From Chromatiaceae bacterium (GTDB lineage: Bacteria > Pseudomonadota > Gammaproteobacteria > Chromatiales > Chromatiaceae): a stretch of DNA of 64,000 nucleotides. Position 1 is the stretch's first letter; every line of letters starts with the position of its first letter. This document shows positions 24,550 to 32,648 of the stretch, piece after piece. The stretch lies in contig JACKMP010000003.1 of NCBI GenBank assembly GCA_024235315.1, forward strand, positions 62,001-126,000, written 5' to 3'. A model generated the notes under the pieces. It was not told the origin of the DNA. It worked only from the letters and a program-made list of their open reading frames with translations, and made no database searches. The position numbers and the translations under genes were made by a program.

Positions 24550-24623
24550 CCGCCTTTGCTGCGCCGGTGGCGCGCAAAACGGCGGAGGTAGTCCCCGTAA
24601 ACGGGACTGCCTTTTTTGTTTTT
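24550..24623 (+). ncRNA. structured leader or small RNA ending in an intrinsic terminator, upstream of argD
   Basis: This 361-base gap between the gabT-like gene and argD holds two consecutive stem-loops on the plus strand. The first (24550-24585) is long: CCGCC, TTTGC and GCGCC pair with GGCGC, GCAAA and GGCGG around a GGT loop, with only a T and an AC bulge. The second (24586-24612) has a stem of about ten pairs, with one G-U, and a seven-base loop, directly followed by TTTTTTGTTTTT. It terminates 65 bases before argD with no plus-strand gene upstream. A weak promoter candidate, TTGTCA with TAGTGT after 17 bases, lies at 24520-24548. Either a transcription attenuator of argD or a small independent RNA; no known family recognised. 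Confidence 0.55.
24586..24623 (+). terminator. intrinsic terminator in the argD leader
   Basis: Stem AGGTAGTCCC with its complement GGGACTGCCT (one G-U pair), loop CGTAAAC, then six T, G and five T. All the elements of a Rho-independent terminator are present, in the plus orientation, before argD. Confidence 0.85.
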
Positions 24624-24688
24624 GGAGCGGCACGGATCTCGACATTGGAAATCTTCTGCCTTCTCCCTGGAGGCGAGTCCGAACCCCG

Positions 24689-25867
24689 ATGAGCCATTCG
24701 CTGATGAGCACCTACAAACGGCTGCCGGTCACTTTCGCGCGTGGCGAAGGTGCACTGCTGTGGGACACCCAAGACAAGCAATACCTGGATGCGCTGAGCG
24801 GCGTGGCCGTGTGCAACCTCGGGCATGCACACCCGGCCGTCACCAGGGCCGTGTGTGAGCAGGCAGGCCGACTGCTGCACACATCGAATATCTACGGCAT
24901 TGCCGCCCAGGAAGCGCTCGGCGACACGCTGACGGCGCTGGCGGGCATGGACCGTGTGTTTTTCGGCAACTCCGGCGCCGAGGCCAACGAAGCGGCGATC
25001 AAGCTGGCGCGCCTCTACGGGCACCGCAGGGGCACCAGGTCGCCAATGATCGTGGTCATGGAAAACAGCTTCCATGGCCGCACGCTGGCCACCCTCAGCG
25101 CAACCGGCAACCGCAAGGTACAGGCCGGTTTCGAACCACTGGTGCAGGGTTTCATCCGCGTCCCTTACGGCGACCTTGCAGCGCTGCAGGCGGTCGCCGA
25201 CAACCAGCAGGACGTGGTCGCCGTGCTGGTCGAACCGATTCAGGGCGAGGGCGGCGTCAATGTCCCTCCCGCGGATTACCTGCCGGGAGTTCGCGCCCTG
25301 TGTGACAGCAAGGACTGGCTGATGATCCTGGACGAGATCCAGACTGGCATGGGGCGCACCGGCAAGCCTTTCGCGTACCAGCACTACGATTTCAAACCGG
25401 ACGTGATGACACTGGCCAAGGCGCTGGGCAACGGTGTGCCGATCGGGGCCTGCCTGGCACGCGGCGAAACGGCGGAACTGTTCGCCCCAGGGAACCACGG
25501 CTCGACCTTCGGCGGGAACCCGCTGGCCTGTGCCGCTGCGCTTACGGTCTGCAAGACCCTGAGCGAACAGCAACTGTGGGACACCGCAGCCAGTCTCGGC
25601 GAACACATCATGGACGGATTGCGCCACGCGCTGGCCAACGTGCGCGGTGTCATCGAGGTTCGCGGCCAGGGCCTGATGATCGGCATTGCACTCGACCGGC
25701 CATGTGCGGAACTGGTGGGGCGCGCGCTGGAGCAAGGTCTGTTGATCAATGTGACAGCCGATTCCGTGGTGCGGTTGCTGCCTCCCCTGGTGATGAGCGA
25801 GCAGCAGGCCGATCATCTCGTTTCACTCCTGAGTTCCCTGCTGCGCGAGTTTGTCGCGGGCAAGTGA
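24689..25867 (+). CDS. argD: acetylornithine aminotransferase
   Basis: Transfers an amino group from glutamate to N-acetylglutamate semialdehyde in arginine synthesis. It has 392 residues. The PLP lysine is K244 (TLAKALGNGVPIG), with VEPIQGEGG and ILDEIQTGMGRTGK, FFGNSGAEANEAAIKLAR and NSFHGRTLATLSATG as ArgD marks. I start at ATG 24689 (MSHSLMSTYKRLP), which fits the ArgD N-terminus; GGAGG lies 15 bases upstream, and a second ATG is at 24704. It is followed 28 bases later by argF, forming an arginine operon. A terminator in the leader suggests conditional readthrough. Confidence 0.92.
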   Translation: MSHSLMSTYKRLPVTFARGEGALLWDTQDKQYLDALSGVAVCNLGHAHPAVTRAVCEQAGRLLHTSNIYGIAAQEALGDTLTALAGMDRVFFGNSGAEANEAAIKLARLYGHRRGTRSPMIVVMENSFHGRTLATLSATGNRKVQAGFEPLVQGFIRVPYGDLAALQAVADNQQDVVAVLVEPIQGEGGVNVPPADYLPGVRALCDSKDWLMILDEIQTGMGRTGKPFAYQHYDFKPDVMTLAKALGNGVPIGACLARGETAELFAPGNHGSTFGGNPLACAAALTVCKTLSEQQLWDTAASLGEHIMDGLRHALANVRGVIEVRGQGLMIGIALDRPCAELVGRALEQGLLINVTADSVVRLLPPLVMSEQQADHLVSLLSSLLREFVAGK

Positions 25868-25895
25868 GCCCCCCGCGCCAGCGCGAGGTCGTCAC

Positions 25896-26810
25896 ATGAC
25901 AGTTTCGAAGAAACCACGGCATTTCCTGACACTGACCGACATGAGTCAGGACGAGCTGCGTGCGCTGATCGCGCGTGCCGGCGAGCTGAAGAGAATGCAC
26001 CATGAAGGCGTCGCACATGCGCCACTCACCAACAAGGTGTTGGGCATGATCTTCGAAAAGAGCTCCACCCGCACGCGGGTGTCTTTCGAAGCGGGCATGG
26101 CACAGCTCGGCGGCGCCGCGATCTTCCTGTCACCGCGCGACACCCAGCTGGGGCGGGGTGAACCGATCGAGGACACCGCAAGGGTGCTTTCTCGCATGGT
26201 CGACTGCGTCATGATCCGCACCTTCGACCACGCCGACGTCCAGACCTTTGCCGCTCACTCGCAGGTACCTGTGATCAACGGCCTCACCGATTTCTGCCAC
26301 CCCTGCCAGTTGCTGGCAGACATGCAGACATTCGTCGAACACCGCGGTGACATCACCGGCAGGACCGTCACCTGGGTGGGCGACGGCAACAACATGTGCA
26401 ACTCGTACATCGGCGCGGCGCGGCAGTTCGATTTCCACCTGCGTATCGCCTGCCCGGAAGGTTACGAACCCGATCCGCAGATCCTGGCCACCAATGCCGA
26501 CCGTTGCGAGATCGTGCGTGACCCGCGCAAGGCCGTCGAGGGCGCCGATCTGGTCGTGACCGACACCTGGATCAGCATGGGCCAGGAAGAGGAAAAGGCG
26601 CGCCGCGAGAAGGCCTTTGCAGGTTACCGGGTCGACCGCGCAATGATGGGCCGGGCGGCTCCCGGCGCCCTGTTCCTGCATTGCCTGCCGGCATATCGCG
26701 GCAAGGAAGTCGCCGATGAGGTCATCGACGCCCCCGACAGTGTTGTCTGGGACGAGGCCGAGAATCGGATGCACGCTCAAAAGGCCCTGCTCGAATTCCT
26801 GCTGTGCTGA
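25896..26810 (+). CDS. argF: ornithine carbamoyltransferase
   Basis: Makes citrulline from ornithine and carbamoyl phosphate. The 304 residues include the carbamoyl-phosphate motif KSSTRTR (55-61), INGLTDFCHPCQ for the HPCQ motif, the ornithine loop VTDTWISMGQE and the C-terminal FLHCLPAYRGKEV. ATG at 25896 is preceded by GAGG; the in-frame upstream extension overlaps argD and has no similarity. It is cotranscribed with argD. Other arginine genes in the window (argE, argA) lie 10 kb away. Confidence 0.95.
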   Translation: MTVSKKPRHFLTLTDMSQDELRALIARAGELKRMHHEGVAHAPLTNKVLGMIFEKSSTRTRVSFEAGMAQLGGAAIFLSPRDTQLGRGEPIEDTARVLSRMVDCVMIRTFDHADVQTFAAHSQVPVINGLTDFCHPCQLLADMQTFVEHRGDITGRTVTWVGDGNNMCNSYIGAARQFDFHLRIACPEGYEPDPQILATNADRCEIVRDPRKAVEGADLVVTDTWISMGQEEEKARREKAFAGYRVDRAMMGRAAPGALFLHCLPAYRGKEVADEVIDAPDSVVWDEAENRMHAQKALLEFLLC

Positions 26811-26852
26811 TGCGCAGTCTGCCCCGCCAGCAACGCATGTCCGCCTGATACC

Positions 26853-27899
26853 ATGCCTCTGCTCAAGGTCGAGAACATCACTGCAGGTTACGGCCGCGAA
26901 CGCGTGATCGCGTCGCTGTCGTTCCACGTCAACCGCGGCGAGATCGTCAGCCTGCTTGGCCCCAGCGGGTGCGGCAAGACGACCGCACTGCGCGCCATCG
27001 CCGGCTTCGAACCGATCAGCGAAGGACAGATCGTGATCTCGCAGATGGTCGCCTCGGCACCCGGGCTGACACTGCCTCCCGAGCAGCGTTCGATCGGCAT
27101 GGTGTTCCAGGACTATGCACTGTTCCCTCACCTGACGATCAGCGAAAACATCGGCTTTGGGCTGCGCAAGAAACCGGCCGTGGATCGCAAGGTTCAGGTC
27201 GCCCATCTCCTCGATGCGACAGGGCTCACCGGCATGGGCGAACGCTACCCGCACGAACTGTCCGGCGGGCAGCAGCAGCGTGTCGCGCTGGCGCGCGCGC
27301 TGGCGCCGCGCCCGACCATACTGCTGATGGACGAACCTTTTTCAAACCTCGACGTGGAACTGCGCGAACGCCTGAGCGTCGAGGTACGCGACCTGCTGAA
27401 ATCTGAAGGCATCAGCGGCATCCTGGTGACCCACGATCAGCATGAGGCGTTCGCAGTGTCGGACAAGGTGGGCGTGATGCGCAGTGGCGAGATACTGCAG
27501 TGGGACACGCCATACAATCTCTATCACGAGCCCAACCACCGTTTCGTCGCCGATTTCATCGGCCAGGGGCGCTTCATACCCGGGGTCGTGCGCAGCCCCG
27601 AGACCTTCGATACCGAGCTTGGGCTGTTGCACGGCAATCGCTCCTGTACGCAGGCGACCGGCACACGGGTCGAGATCCTGATTCGACCCGATGATCTGGT
27701 GCCCGACACCAATGGGGAAATCGAGGCAGTGGTCAAAGACAAGGCATTCAAGGGTGCGGAGATTCTCTACACACTGGAATTACCGACCGGAACGCGCCTA
27801 CTATCTCTCTTTCCCAGTCACTATGATCATCATTTGGGTGACACGGTTCGCGTCCGGATGGATGCGGAACATCTCATCTGCTTCGCCCGAAATGACTGA
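26853..27899 (+). CDS. ABC transporter ATP-binding protein (FbpC/PotA-like)
   Basis: A 348-residue importer-type ATPase. It has Walker A GPSGCGKT (36-43), Q-loop QDYALFPHLT, signature LSGGQQQR, Walker B ILLMDEPF and the H-loop THDQHEAF, followed by a C-terminal TOBE-like regulatory region (about 250-348). The ADK spacing and SNLDVELRERL are typical of the Fe3+/spermidine/molybdate importer group, closest in feel to FbpC. No permease or binding protein lies next to it: it is preceded by argF and followed by an SH3 protein. It therefore serves a transporter encoded elsewhere, or is a remnant. The substrate cannot be assigned. Confidence 0.87.
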   Translation: MPLLKVENITAGYGRERVIASLSFHVNRGEIVSLLGPSGCGKTTALRAIAGFEPISEGQIVISQMVASAPGLTLPPEQRSIGMVFQDYALFPHLTISENIGFGLRKKPAVDRKVQVAHLLDATGLTGMGERYPHELSGGQQQRVALARALAPRPTILLMDEPFSNLDVELRERLSVEVRDLLKSEGISGILVTHDQHEAFAVSDKVGVMRSGEILQWDTPYNLYHEPNHRFVADFIGQGRFIPGVVRSPETFDTELGLLHGNRSCTQATGTRVEILIRPDDLVPDTNGEIEAVVKDKAFKGAEILYTLELPTGTRLLSLFPSHYDHHLGDTVRVRMDAEHLICFARND

Positions 27900-27930
27900 C
27901 CCAATACACATGCAGTATGGAATCGAATCA

Positions 27931-28596
27931 GTGAAGAAAATCGTCACGCTCCTTCTCATCCTTTGCAGCGCCGGCGCGTTCGCGAAGACCGCCTACGTCA
28001 CCGACGAACTCAAGATCACCCTGCGCAGTGGAGAGTCCTCGACGCACCGCATCCTTCGCATGCTGCCGACCGGCGAACGCCTGACCGTCCTGTCCAGTGA
28101 TTCCGCCAATGGCTATAGCAAGGTGCGCACCGCGTCCGGTGCGGAAGGCTATGTCCTGACACACCAGCTGGTGGACCAGCCGGTCGCGCGCGACCGCCTC
28201 GCGGCCGCCGAGGCCGAGGTCAAGTCGCTCAAAGCGGCCCCGGGCGAACTCAGCAGCCGGCTCGCCAATTTGACTGAGCAGCACAATGCGCTGATGAAGG
28301 AACACGAGGACCTCAAGCAGTCGAAGGGACAGGTCGACCAGGAATTTGCAGCGCTGCAGCGCACCGCGAGCAACGCCGTGCGTATCGCCAACGAACGCAA
28401 CGAACTTCGCAAACAGGTCGCATCGCTGACCCGCGAGATCGAAGACGTGAAACAGCAGAATCGCGAACTCGAGAACAAGACCGCGCAGAACTGGTTCGTG
28501 ATCGGCGCCGGCGTGGTGGTCGGCGGTATCTTACTGGGGCTGATCCTGCCGCATCTGCGGATGCGTCGCCGCAAAAGCTCCTGGGGTTCGCTTTGA
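27931..28596 (+). CDS. exported bacterial SH3-domain protein with coiled coil and C-terminal TM anchor (YgiM-like)
   Basis: About 221 residues. The signal peptide MKKIVTLLLILCSAGAFA is followed by a bacterial SH3 domain (about 19-85, VTDELKITLRSGESSTHRILRMLPTGERLTVL), a long heptad-rich coiled coil (about 90-185) rich in Leu, Glu and Lys, one TM helix (NWFVIGAGVVVGGILLGLILP) and a short basic tail RMRRRKSS. This layout is that of the YgiM/TIGR04211 group of envelope proteins of uncertain role. Start is GTG 27931; the in-frame ATG at 27910 adds seven residues and is the alternative. A perfect inverted repeat follows the stop. Confidence 0.86.
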   Translation: MKKIVTLLLILCSAGAFAKTAYVTDELKITLRSGESSTHRILRMLPTGERLTVLSSDSANGYSKVRTASGAEGYVLTHQLVDQPVARDRLAAAEAEVKSLKAAPGELSSRLANLTEQHNALMKEHEDLKQSKGQVDQEFAALQRTASNAVRIANERNELRKQVASLTREIEDVKQQNRELENKTAQNWFVIGAGVVVGGILLGLILPHLRMRRRKSSWGSL

Positions 28597-28600
28597 TGGC

Positions 28601-28633
28601 AACCGGGCGCGGGATCAGATCCCGCGCCCGGTT
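28601..28633. terminator. bidirectional hairpin between SH3 gene and fccB
   Basis: A perfect 16-bp inverted repeat (AACCGGGCGCGGGATC and its complement) separated by a single base. It lies four bases after one stop codon and 14 bases before the convergent fccB stop. There is no T tract on either side, so termination efficiency is uncertain; position strongly suggests a shared 3' end. Confidence 0.7.
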
Positions 28634-28646
28634 CACGCCATCGCGA

Positions 28647-29912
28647 TCAGTGGAAGGAGTCGGTAAACAGGTTGCTGGCCCAACCGAACATCTGCCTGTA
28701 GTTGCCGGTACTCCAGCGGTCCGCCTCACCCAGATGGGTCAGTGCCATCTGACCTGATTCGGTGTTGTACGCAAACACCGCCGACAGCCATGATGCCTGA
28801 TCATAGGTGATCGGACTGTAGCAGGCCGATGCCGTGGTGACGTTGGCGACCCGCTCGGGGTCGTCGTTGGGGACGCCTGCCAGGGAACGGATGATGGCAT
28901 CCACACACACCTTGGCCTGCGCATTCGCCATGTGAGCGGACTTGGGCTGACCGGTAGCCTGTGAGTCACCGATGATGTGCACACCGTCGAAGCCGGACAC
29001 CGTCGAGGCATAGGTCAAGGGATCGACGCTTGCCCACAGGCCGTCGCCGGTCAGGCCCGCGTTGCGGATGAAGCCCATTGCGCGTTGCTGCGGGATAATA
29101 TTCACGACGTCGCCCACATAGTCCGCCGTACGCGTCACCACCCTGCCTTCGGTCGAGATCACGTCTTCGACCTCCACGTCGGTGATGTACTCGACGATGT
29201 TGCCGTAGAGGTTGTTGAAAGCATTCTCGAAGGTATGCTTTTCCGCCTGGATCGACGAGTTTGCATCCAGCACCTGCAGCCTGGCGCTGCCCTCCAGGCC
29301 CTTGCGCTTGATGATGTCGGCAATCAGGCAGGCACGCTCATAAGGCCCCGGAGGGCATCGATAAGGCGACTTCGGAATGGTCATGATCACGGTCGAGTCC
29401 GGTCCGACCTTGTTCAACAGCGAGGCCAGGCGATTGGTCTGACCGCCGGCGATCCACGCGTGCGGCGTGAGTTTGTAGTCGATGCTGGGCGGATTGATCA
29501 TATTTATGCCGGTGGCGATCACCAGATGATCGTAGTTCAGCCAGCCACCTTCCTTCAGGCGTACCCGTTTGCCGGCGCCATCCACCTTGTTCGCGCGGTC
29601 ACGCACGACGTTGACCCCGTAGAACGATGACAGACTGCCATAGTCCATCTTCAGTTCTTTTAGCGTGATACGCCTGTTCAGCACCAGGTTGCTCAGCACG
29701 CAGGAGGTGTGACTGGCATTCGGGTCAACCAGGGTGACATCGATCGTCCGGTCACTCCACATACGCAGATACTTGGCCGCCGTGGCACCGGCAAAGCCGC
29801 CGCCGATAACCACCACGTGCGGCGCACTGGCTGCCTTGACGCGGGTCGGGGCGATGGAGACTGCGGCCGAAGCGCCACAGGCCTGCAGAAAACGTCTACG
29901 GTTCATACTCAT
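28647..29912 (-). CDS. fccB: flavocytochrome c sulfide dehydrogenase, flavoprotein subunit
   Basis: Periplasmic FAD subunit that oxidises sulfide to sulfur and passes electrons to its cytochrome c partner. It has 421 residues. A twin-arginine signal (NRRRFLQACGAS) precedes the FAD site VVVIGGGFAGATAA. C71 in HTSCVLSN corresponds to the covalent 8-alpha-S-cysteinyl-FAD attachment, and C186 (YRCPPGPYER) and C364 (SACYSPI) correspond to the redox disulfide. GDSQATGQPKSAHMAN is also conserved. It lies 25 bases downstream of the cytochrome gene in the same operon. Transport as a folded FAD protein by Tat is consistent with the signal. Confidence 0.95.
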   Translation of the reverse strand: MSMNRRRFLQACGASAAVSIAPTRVKAASAPHVVVIGGGFAGATAAKYLRMWSDRTIDVTLVDPNASHTSCVLSNLVLNRRITLKELKMDYGSLSSFYGVNVVRDRANKVDGAGKRVRLKEGGWLNYDHLVIATGINMINPPSIDYKLTPHAWIAGGQTNRLASLLNKVGPDSTVIMTIPKSPYRCPPGPYERACLIADIIKRKGLEGSARLQVLDANSSIQAEKHTFENAFNNLYGNIVEYITDVEVEDVISTEGRVVTRTADYVGDVVNIIPQQRAMGFIRNAGLTGDGLWASVDPLTYASTVSGFDGVHIIGDSQATGQPKSAHMANAQAKVCVDAIIRSLAGVPNDDPERVANVTTASACYSPITYDQASWLSAVFAYNTESGQMALTHLGEADRWSTGNYRQMFGWASNLFTDSFH

Positions 29913-29937
29913 TACACTATCCCCTTAACCTGGACCG

Positions 29938-30279
29938 TCAGTCTTTGAATTCCGGCGCCTCACCGGCCTTGCCGGAGAGCGTCCCGAAATAGTGGGCGAT
30001 GCGCCTTACCTGGTCGTCGGTATAACCGAGCGCCTGGTGGTCCATGATGTTCTCCGGCCGATCCTCCGAGCGCATATCCATCAGGTCCTCGTAGAGGTCC
30101 TTGTAGCTCTCGTCGGTGAGACCCTCGATGCTGCCGACCGAATGGCCGTTGGTGCCGTGGCATTGCGCACACTGCGAGGCCAGCAAGCGATTGACCGTGA
30201 GGTCTTCGGCCTGGACCTGTGGCACCACGCCCGCGACGAGCGTGCCGAGGCACAGCGTCCTGACGATTTTTTTGTTCAT
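29938..30279 (-). CDS. fccA: flavocytochrome c cytochrome subunit, monoheme
   Basis: Electron-accepting cytochrome c subunit of sulfide dehydrogenase. The 113 residues include a Sec signal (1-24, ending VQA), a single haem motif CAQCH (C37, C40, H41) and a likely axial M78 in ENIMDHQALGY, followed by DDQVRRIAHYFGTL. Only one haem site is present, so this is the short monoheme form, not the diheme FccA of Allochromatium. It is the first gene of the pair fccA-fccB. Upstream on the minus strand is a possible -10 TATAGT (30374-30369) without a convincing -35. Confidence 0.92.
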   Translation of the reverse strand: MNKKIVRTLCLGTLVAGVVPQVQAEDLTVNRLLASQCAQCHGTNGHSVGSIEGLTDESYKDLYEDLMDMRSEDRPENIMDHQALGYTDDQVRRIAHYFGTLSGKAGEAPEFKD

Positions 30280-30635
30280 TCGTTTGTCCTTTGATCTGGG
30301 GGCGAGGTGACTGACCTGCCACGGATTGGTACCCGGCCCCGTCTACAGAAATCCAACCGCGTGCGCCGACTATAGGCGCACTGATCCAGGTTAAAACGTA
30401 CAACGACCCGGAACGTGACTGAGCTTGGATGCGAAATGCGATGCCAGTCACAAACTCATGCTAACCGTGGGGACTTAACGTTTTCTTAACCCGGGCGCAG
30501 CAGACAGGAACCGACTTCCCCTCATTGCAGCCGCCGGCATCGGAGCGCGCATTGCGCGCGCGACCGCCAGCTGTTTCACAGCCGGCCCGCGGACCGCGGG
30601 TGTTCGGTCACACGACTCGGGCAGACGCAGCCGGA
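30280..30635. other. intergenic region between ilvD and fccA
   Basis: No credible gene in 356 bases. Three items are visible: the -10-like TATAGT on the minus strand at 30374-30369; two direct CTTAAC repeats spaced 11 bases apart (30474-30479 and 30485-30490), a spacing typical of OmpR-family binding sites; and two GC hairpins, GCGCGC-ATT-GCGCGC (30545-30559) and CCCGCGG-A-CCGCGGG (30586-30600), the latter 35 bases after the ilvD stop and without a T tract. Confidence 0.5.
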
Positions 30636-32489
30636 TCAGCCGTCGAGCTGCGACAGATCGCGCACCGCGCCGCGCGCCGCAGAGGTGGTCAGCGCGGCAT
30701 AGGCACGCAGCGCCTGCGACACCTCGCGCTGGCGATTCGCCGGCTTCCAGGCGCGGTCGCCGCGTGCCCGCATCGACAGCCGTCGCTCGGTCAGGGCCTC
30801 GTCGCTGAGCGCGACGCGGATCGAGCGGTTCGGGATGTCGATCTCGATGGTGTCGCCCTCTTCGACCAGGCCGATATTGCCGCCCTCGGCAGCCTCGGGG
30901 GAACAATGCCCGATCGACAGACCGGAGGTGCCGCCGGAGAAGCGGCCGTCGGTGATCAGTGCGCAGGCCTTGCCAAGTCCCTTGGATTTCAGGTAGCTGG
31001 TCGGGTACAGCATCTCCTGCATGCCCGGCCCGCCCTTGGGACCCTCGTAGCGGATCAGGACCACGTCACCTGCCTTGATCCGGTCACCCAGGATCGCCTC
31101 GACCGCAGCGTCCTGGCTCTCGAAGATCCGTGCCGGACCCGCGAATTTCAGGATCGATTCATCGACACCCGCTGTCTTGACGATGCAACCCTGCTCCGCG
31201 AGATTGCCGTACAGCACGGCCAGACCGCCATCCCTGGAGTAGGCGTGTTCGATATCGCGGATACAGCCGGTAGCACGGTCGAGGTCGAGCTCGGGCCACT
31301 GGCTGTCCTGGCTGAACGCGACCTGTGTCGGTATACCGCCGGGACCGGCCAGGTAGCGCTGACCGGCCGCGGACTCGTGGTTACGTACCACGTCCCAGGC
31401 ATCCAGTCCCGCGCCCATGGTGGCGCTGTGTACCGTGTGACAGTCGCGGTGGATCAGCCCGCCGCGATCGAGTTCGGCGAGGATGCCGATCACGCCGCCG
31501 GCGCGGTGCACGTCTTCCATGTGGTACTGCTGGGTGGCCGGTGCAACCTTGCACAGGTTCGGCACCCGCCGACTCATGCGATCGATGTCGGCCATCGTGA
31601 AATTCACCGCGCCCTCGTGCGCTGCGGCCAGCAGGTGCAACACGGTATTGGTCGAGCCGCCCATGGCGATATCCAGCGCGATCGCATTCTCGAAGGCCTC
31701 GAAGGTGGCGATGCTGCGCGGCAGTACACTCGCGTCGTCCTGCTCGTAGTAACGTTTTGCCAGTTCCACCACAAGGCGCCCGGCCTCGAGGAACAGGTTC
31801 CGGCGCTCGGCGTGGGTCGCCAGCAGCGAGCCATTGCCCGGAAGCGACAGCCCCAGCGCCTCGGTCAGGCAGTTCATTGAGTTCGCGGTGAACATGCCGG
31901 AGCAGGACCCGCAGGTCGGGCACGCCGAGCGCTCGATCGCCGCGACGTCCTCGTCGGACTCGTTCGGATCGGCCGCCGAGACCATCGCGTCCACCAGGTC
32001 GAGTTTGACGTCACCCTTGTTCGCCAGGCTGACCTTGCCGGCCTCCATCGGCCCGCCGGAGACGAACACGGTCGGGATGTTCAGTCGCAGTGCGGCATTC
32101 AGCATCCCCGGGGTGATCTTGTCGCAGTTGGAGATGCACACCAGCGCATCGGCGCAGTGTGCGTTGACCATGTACTCGACACTGTCGGCGATCAGGTCAC
32201 GCGACGGCAGCGAATACAACATGCCGCCATGACCCATCGCGATCCCGTCGTCGACCGCGATGGTGTTGAACTCCTTGGCCACACCGCCTGCCTTCTCGAT
32301 CTCGCGCGCCACCAGCTGCCCCAGGTCCTTGAGGTGCACATGCCCTGGCACGAACTGGGTGAACGAGTTGGCGATCGCGATGATCGGCTTGTCGAAGTCA
32401 CCTTCCTTCATGCCAGTGGCGCGCCACAGTGCGCGTGCGCCGGCCATGTTGCGGCCGTGGGTGGTGGTGCGGGAGCGATACTGCGGCAT
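30636..32489 (-). CDS. ilvD: dihydroxy-acid dehydratase
   Basis: Fe-S dehydratase of valine and isoleucine synthesis, and of the pantothenate precursor. It has 617 residues, the long form. ATG at 32489 (MPQYRSRTTTHGRNMAGARALWRATGM) has GGAG upstream and matches the family start exactly. Cluster cysteines are in SNCDKITPGM and CPTCGSCSGMFTANSMN; GGSTNTVLHLLA, RYEGPKGGPGMQEM and TDGRFSGGTSGLSIGH are further signatures. It stands alone, not with ilvBNC, divergent from a TetR regulator gene. Confidence 0.97.
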   Translation of the reverse strand: MPQYRSRTTTHGRNMAGARALWRATGMKEGDFDKPIIAIANSFTQFVPGHVHLKDLGQLVAREIEKAGGVAKEFNTIAVDDGIAMGHGGMLYSLPSRDLIADSVEYMVNAHCADALVCISNCDKITPGMLNAALRLNIPTVFVSGGPMEAGKVSLANKGDVKLDLVDAMVSAADPNESDEDVAAIERSACPTCGSCSGMFTANSMNCLTEALGLSLPGNGSLLATHAERRNLFLEAGRLVVELAKRYYEQDDASVLPRSIATFEAFENAIALDIAMGGSTNTVLHLLAAAHEGAVNFTMADIDRMSRRVPNLCKVAPATQQYHMEDVHRAGGVIGILAELDRGGLIHRDCHTVHSATMGAGLDAWDVVRNHESAAGQRYLAGPGGIPTQVAFSQDSQWPELDLDRATGCIRDIEHAYSRDGGLAVLYGNLAEQGCIVKTAGVDESILKFAGPARIFESQDAAVEAILGDRIKAGDVVLIRYEGPKGGPGMQEMLYPTSYLKSKGLGKACALITDGRFSGGTSGLSIGHCSPEAAEGGNIGLVEEGDTIEIDIPNRSIRVALSDEALTERRLSMRARGDRAWKPANRQREVSQALRAYAALTTSAARGAVRDLSQLDG

Positions 32490-32534
32490 CGGAGTCTCCA
32501 GGGGATGGGCTGGGAAAGGTTTCATTATGGCGCC

Positions 32535-32582
32535 TGACCGGCGGCGATGGAACGGTCAAAAAGTCGGGCTTTGGTACGGTCA
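32535..32582. promoter_or_regulatory. three TGACCG/CGGTCA half-sites, candidate TetR operator
   Basis: TGACCG (32535-32540) and CGGTCA (32553-32558) form an inverted repeat; a second CGGTCA follows at 32577-32582, 24 bases further on. They lie between the divergent ilvD and tetR start codons, just before a -10-like TATACT (32596-32601) for tetR. TGACCG/CGGTCA palindromes are common in TetR-family operators, so autoregulation is plausible. Confidence 0.45.
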
Positions 32583-32648
32583 TCCGGTGGCAGGCTATAC
32601 TTCCATCACCAGCAAGTAATCCATACGTCCGTCTGATAAAGAGCCGCC

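Noticed and set aside
24185..25816. A 543-codon minus-strand open frame opposite argD.
   Set aside because: argD is clear on the plus strand; the opposite frame shows the Arg/His/Gln bias of antisense translation and no ribosome site.
30300..30635. Possible small gene or riboswitch in the ilvD-fccA gap.
   Set aside because: Short frames have no ribosome site, and the hairpins do not match a riboswitch I know; only weak regulatory repeats remain.
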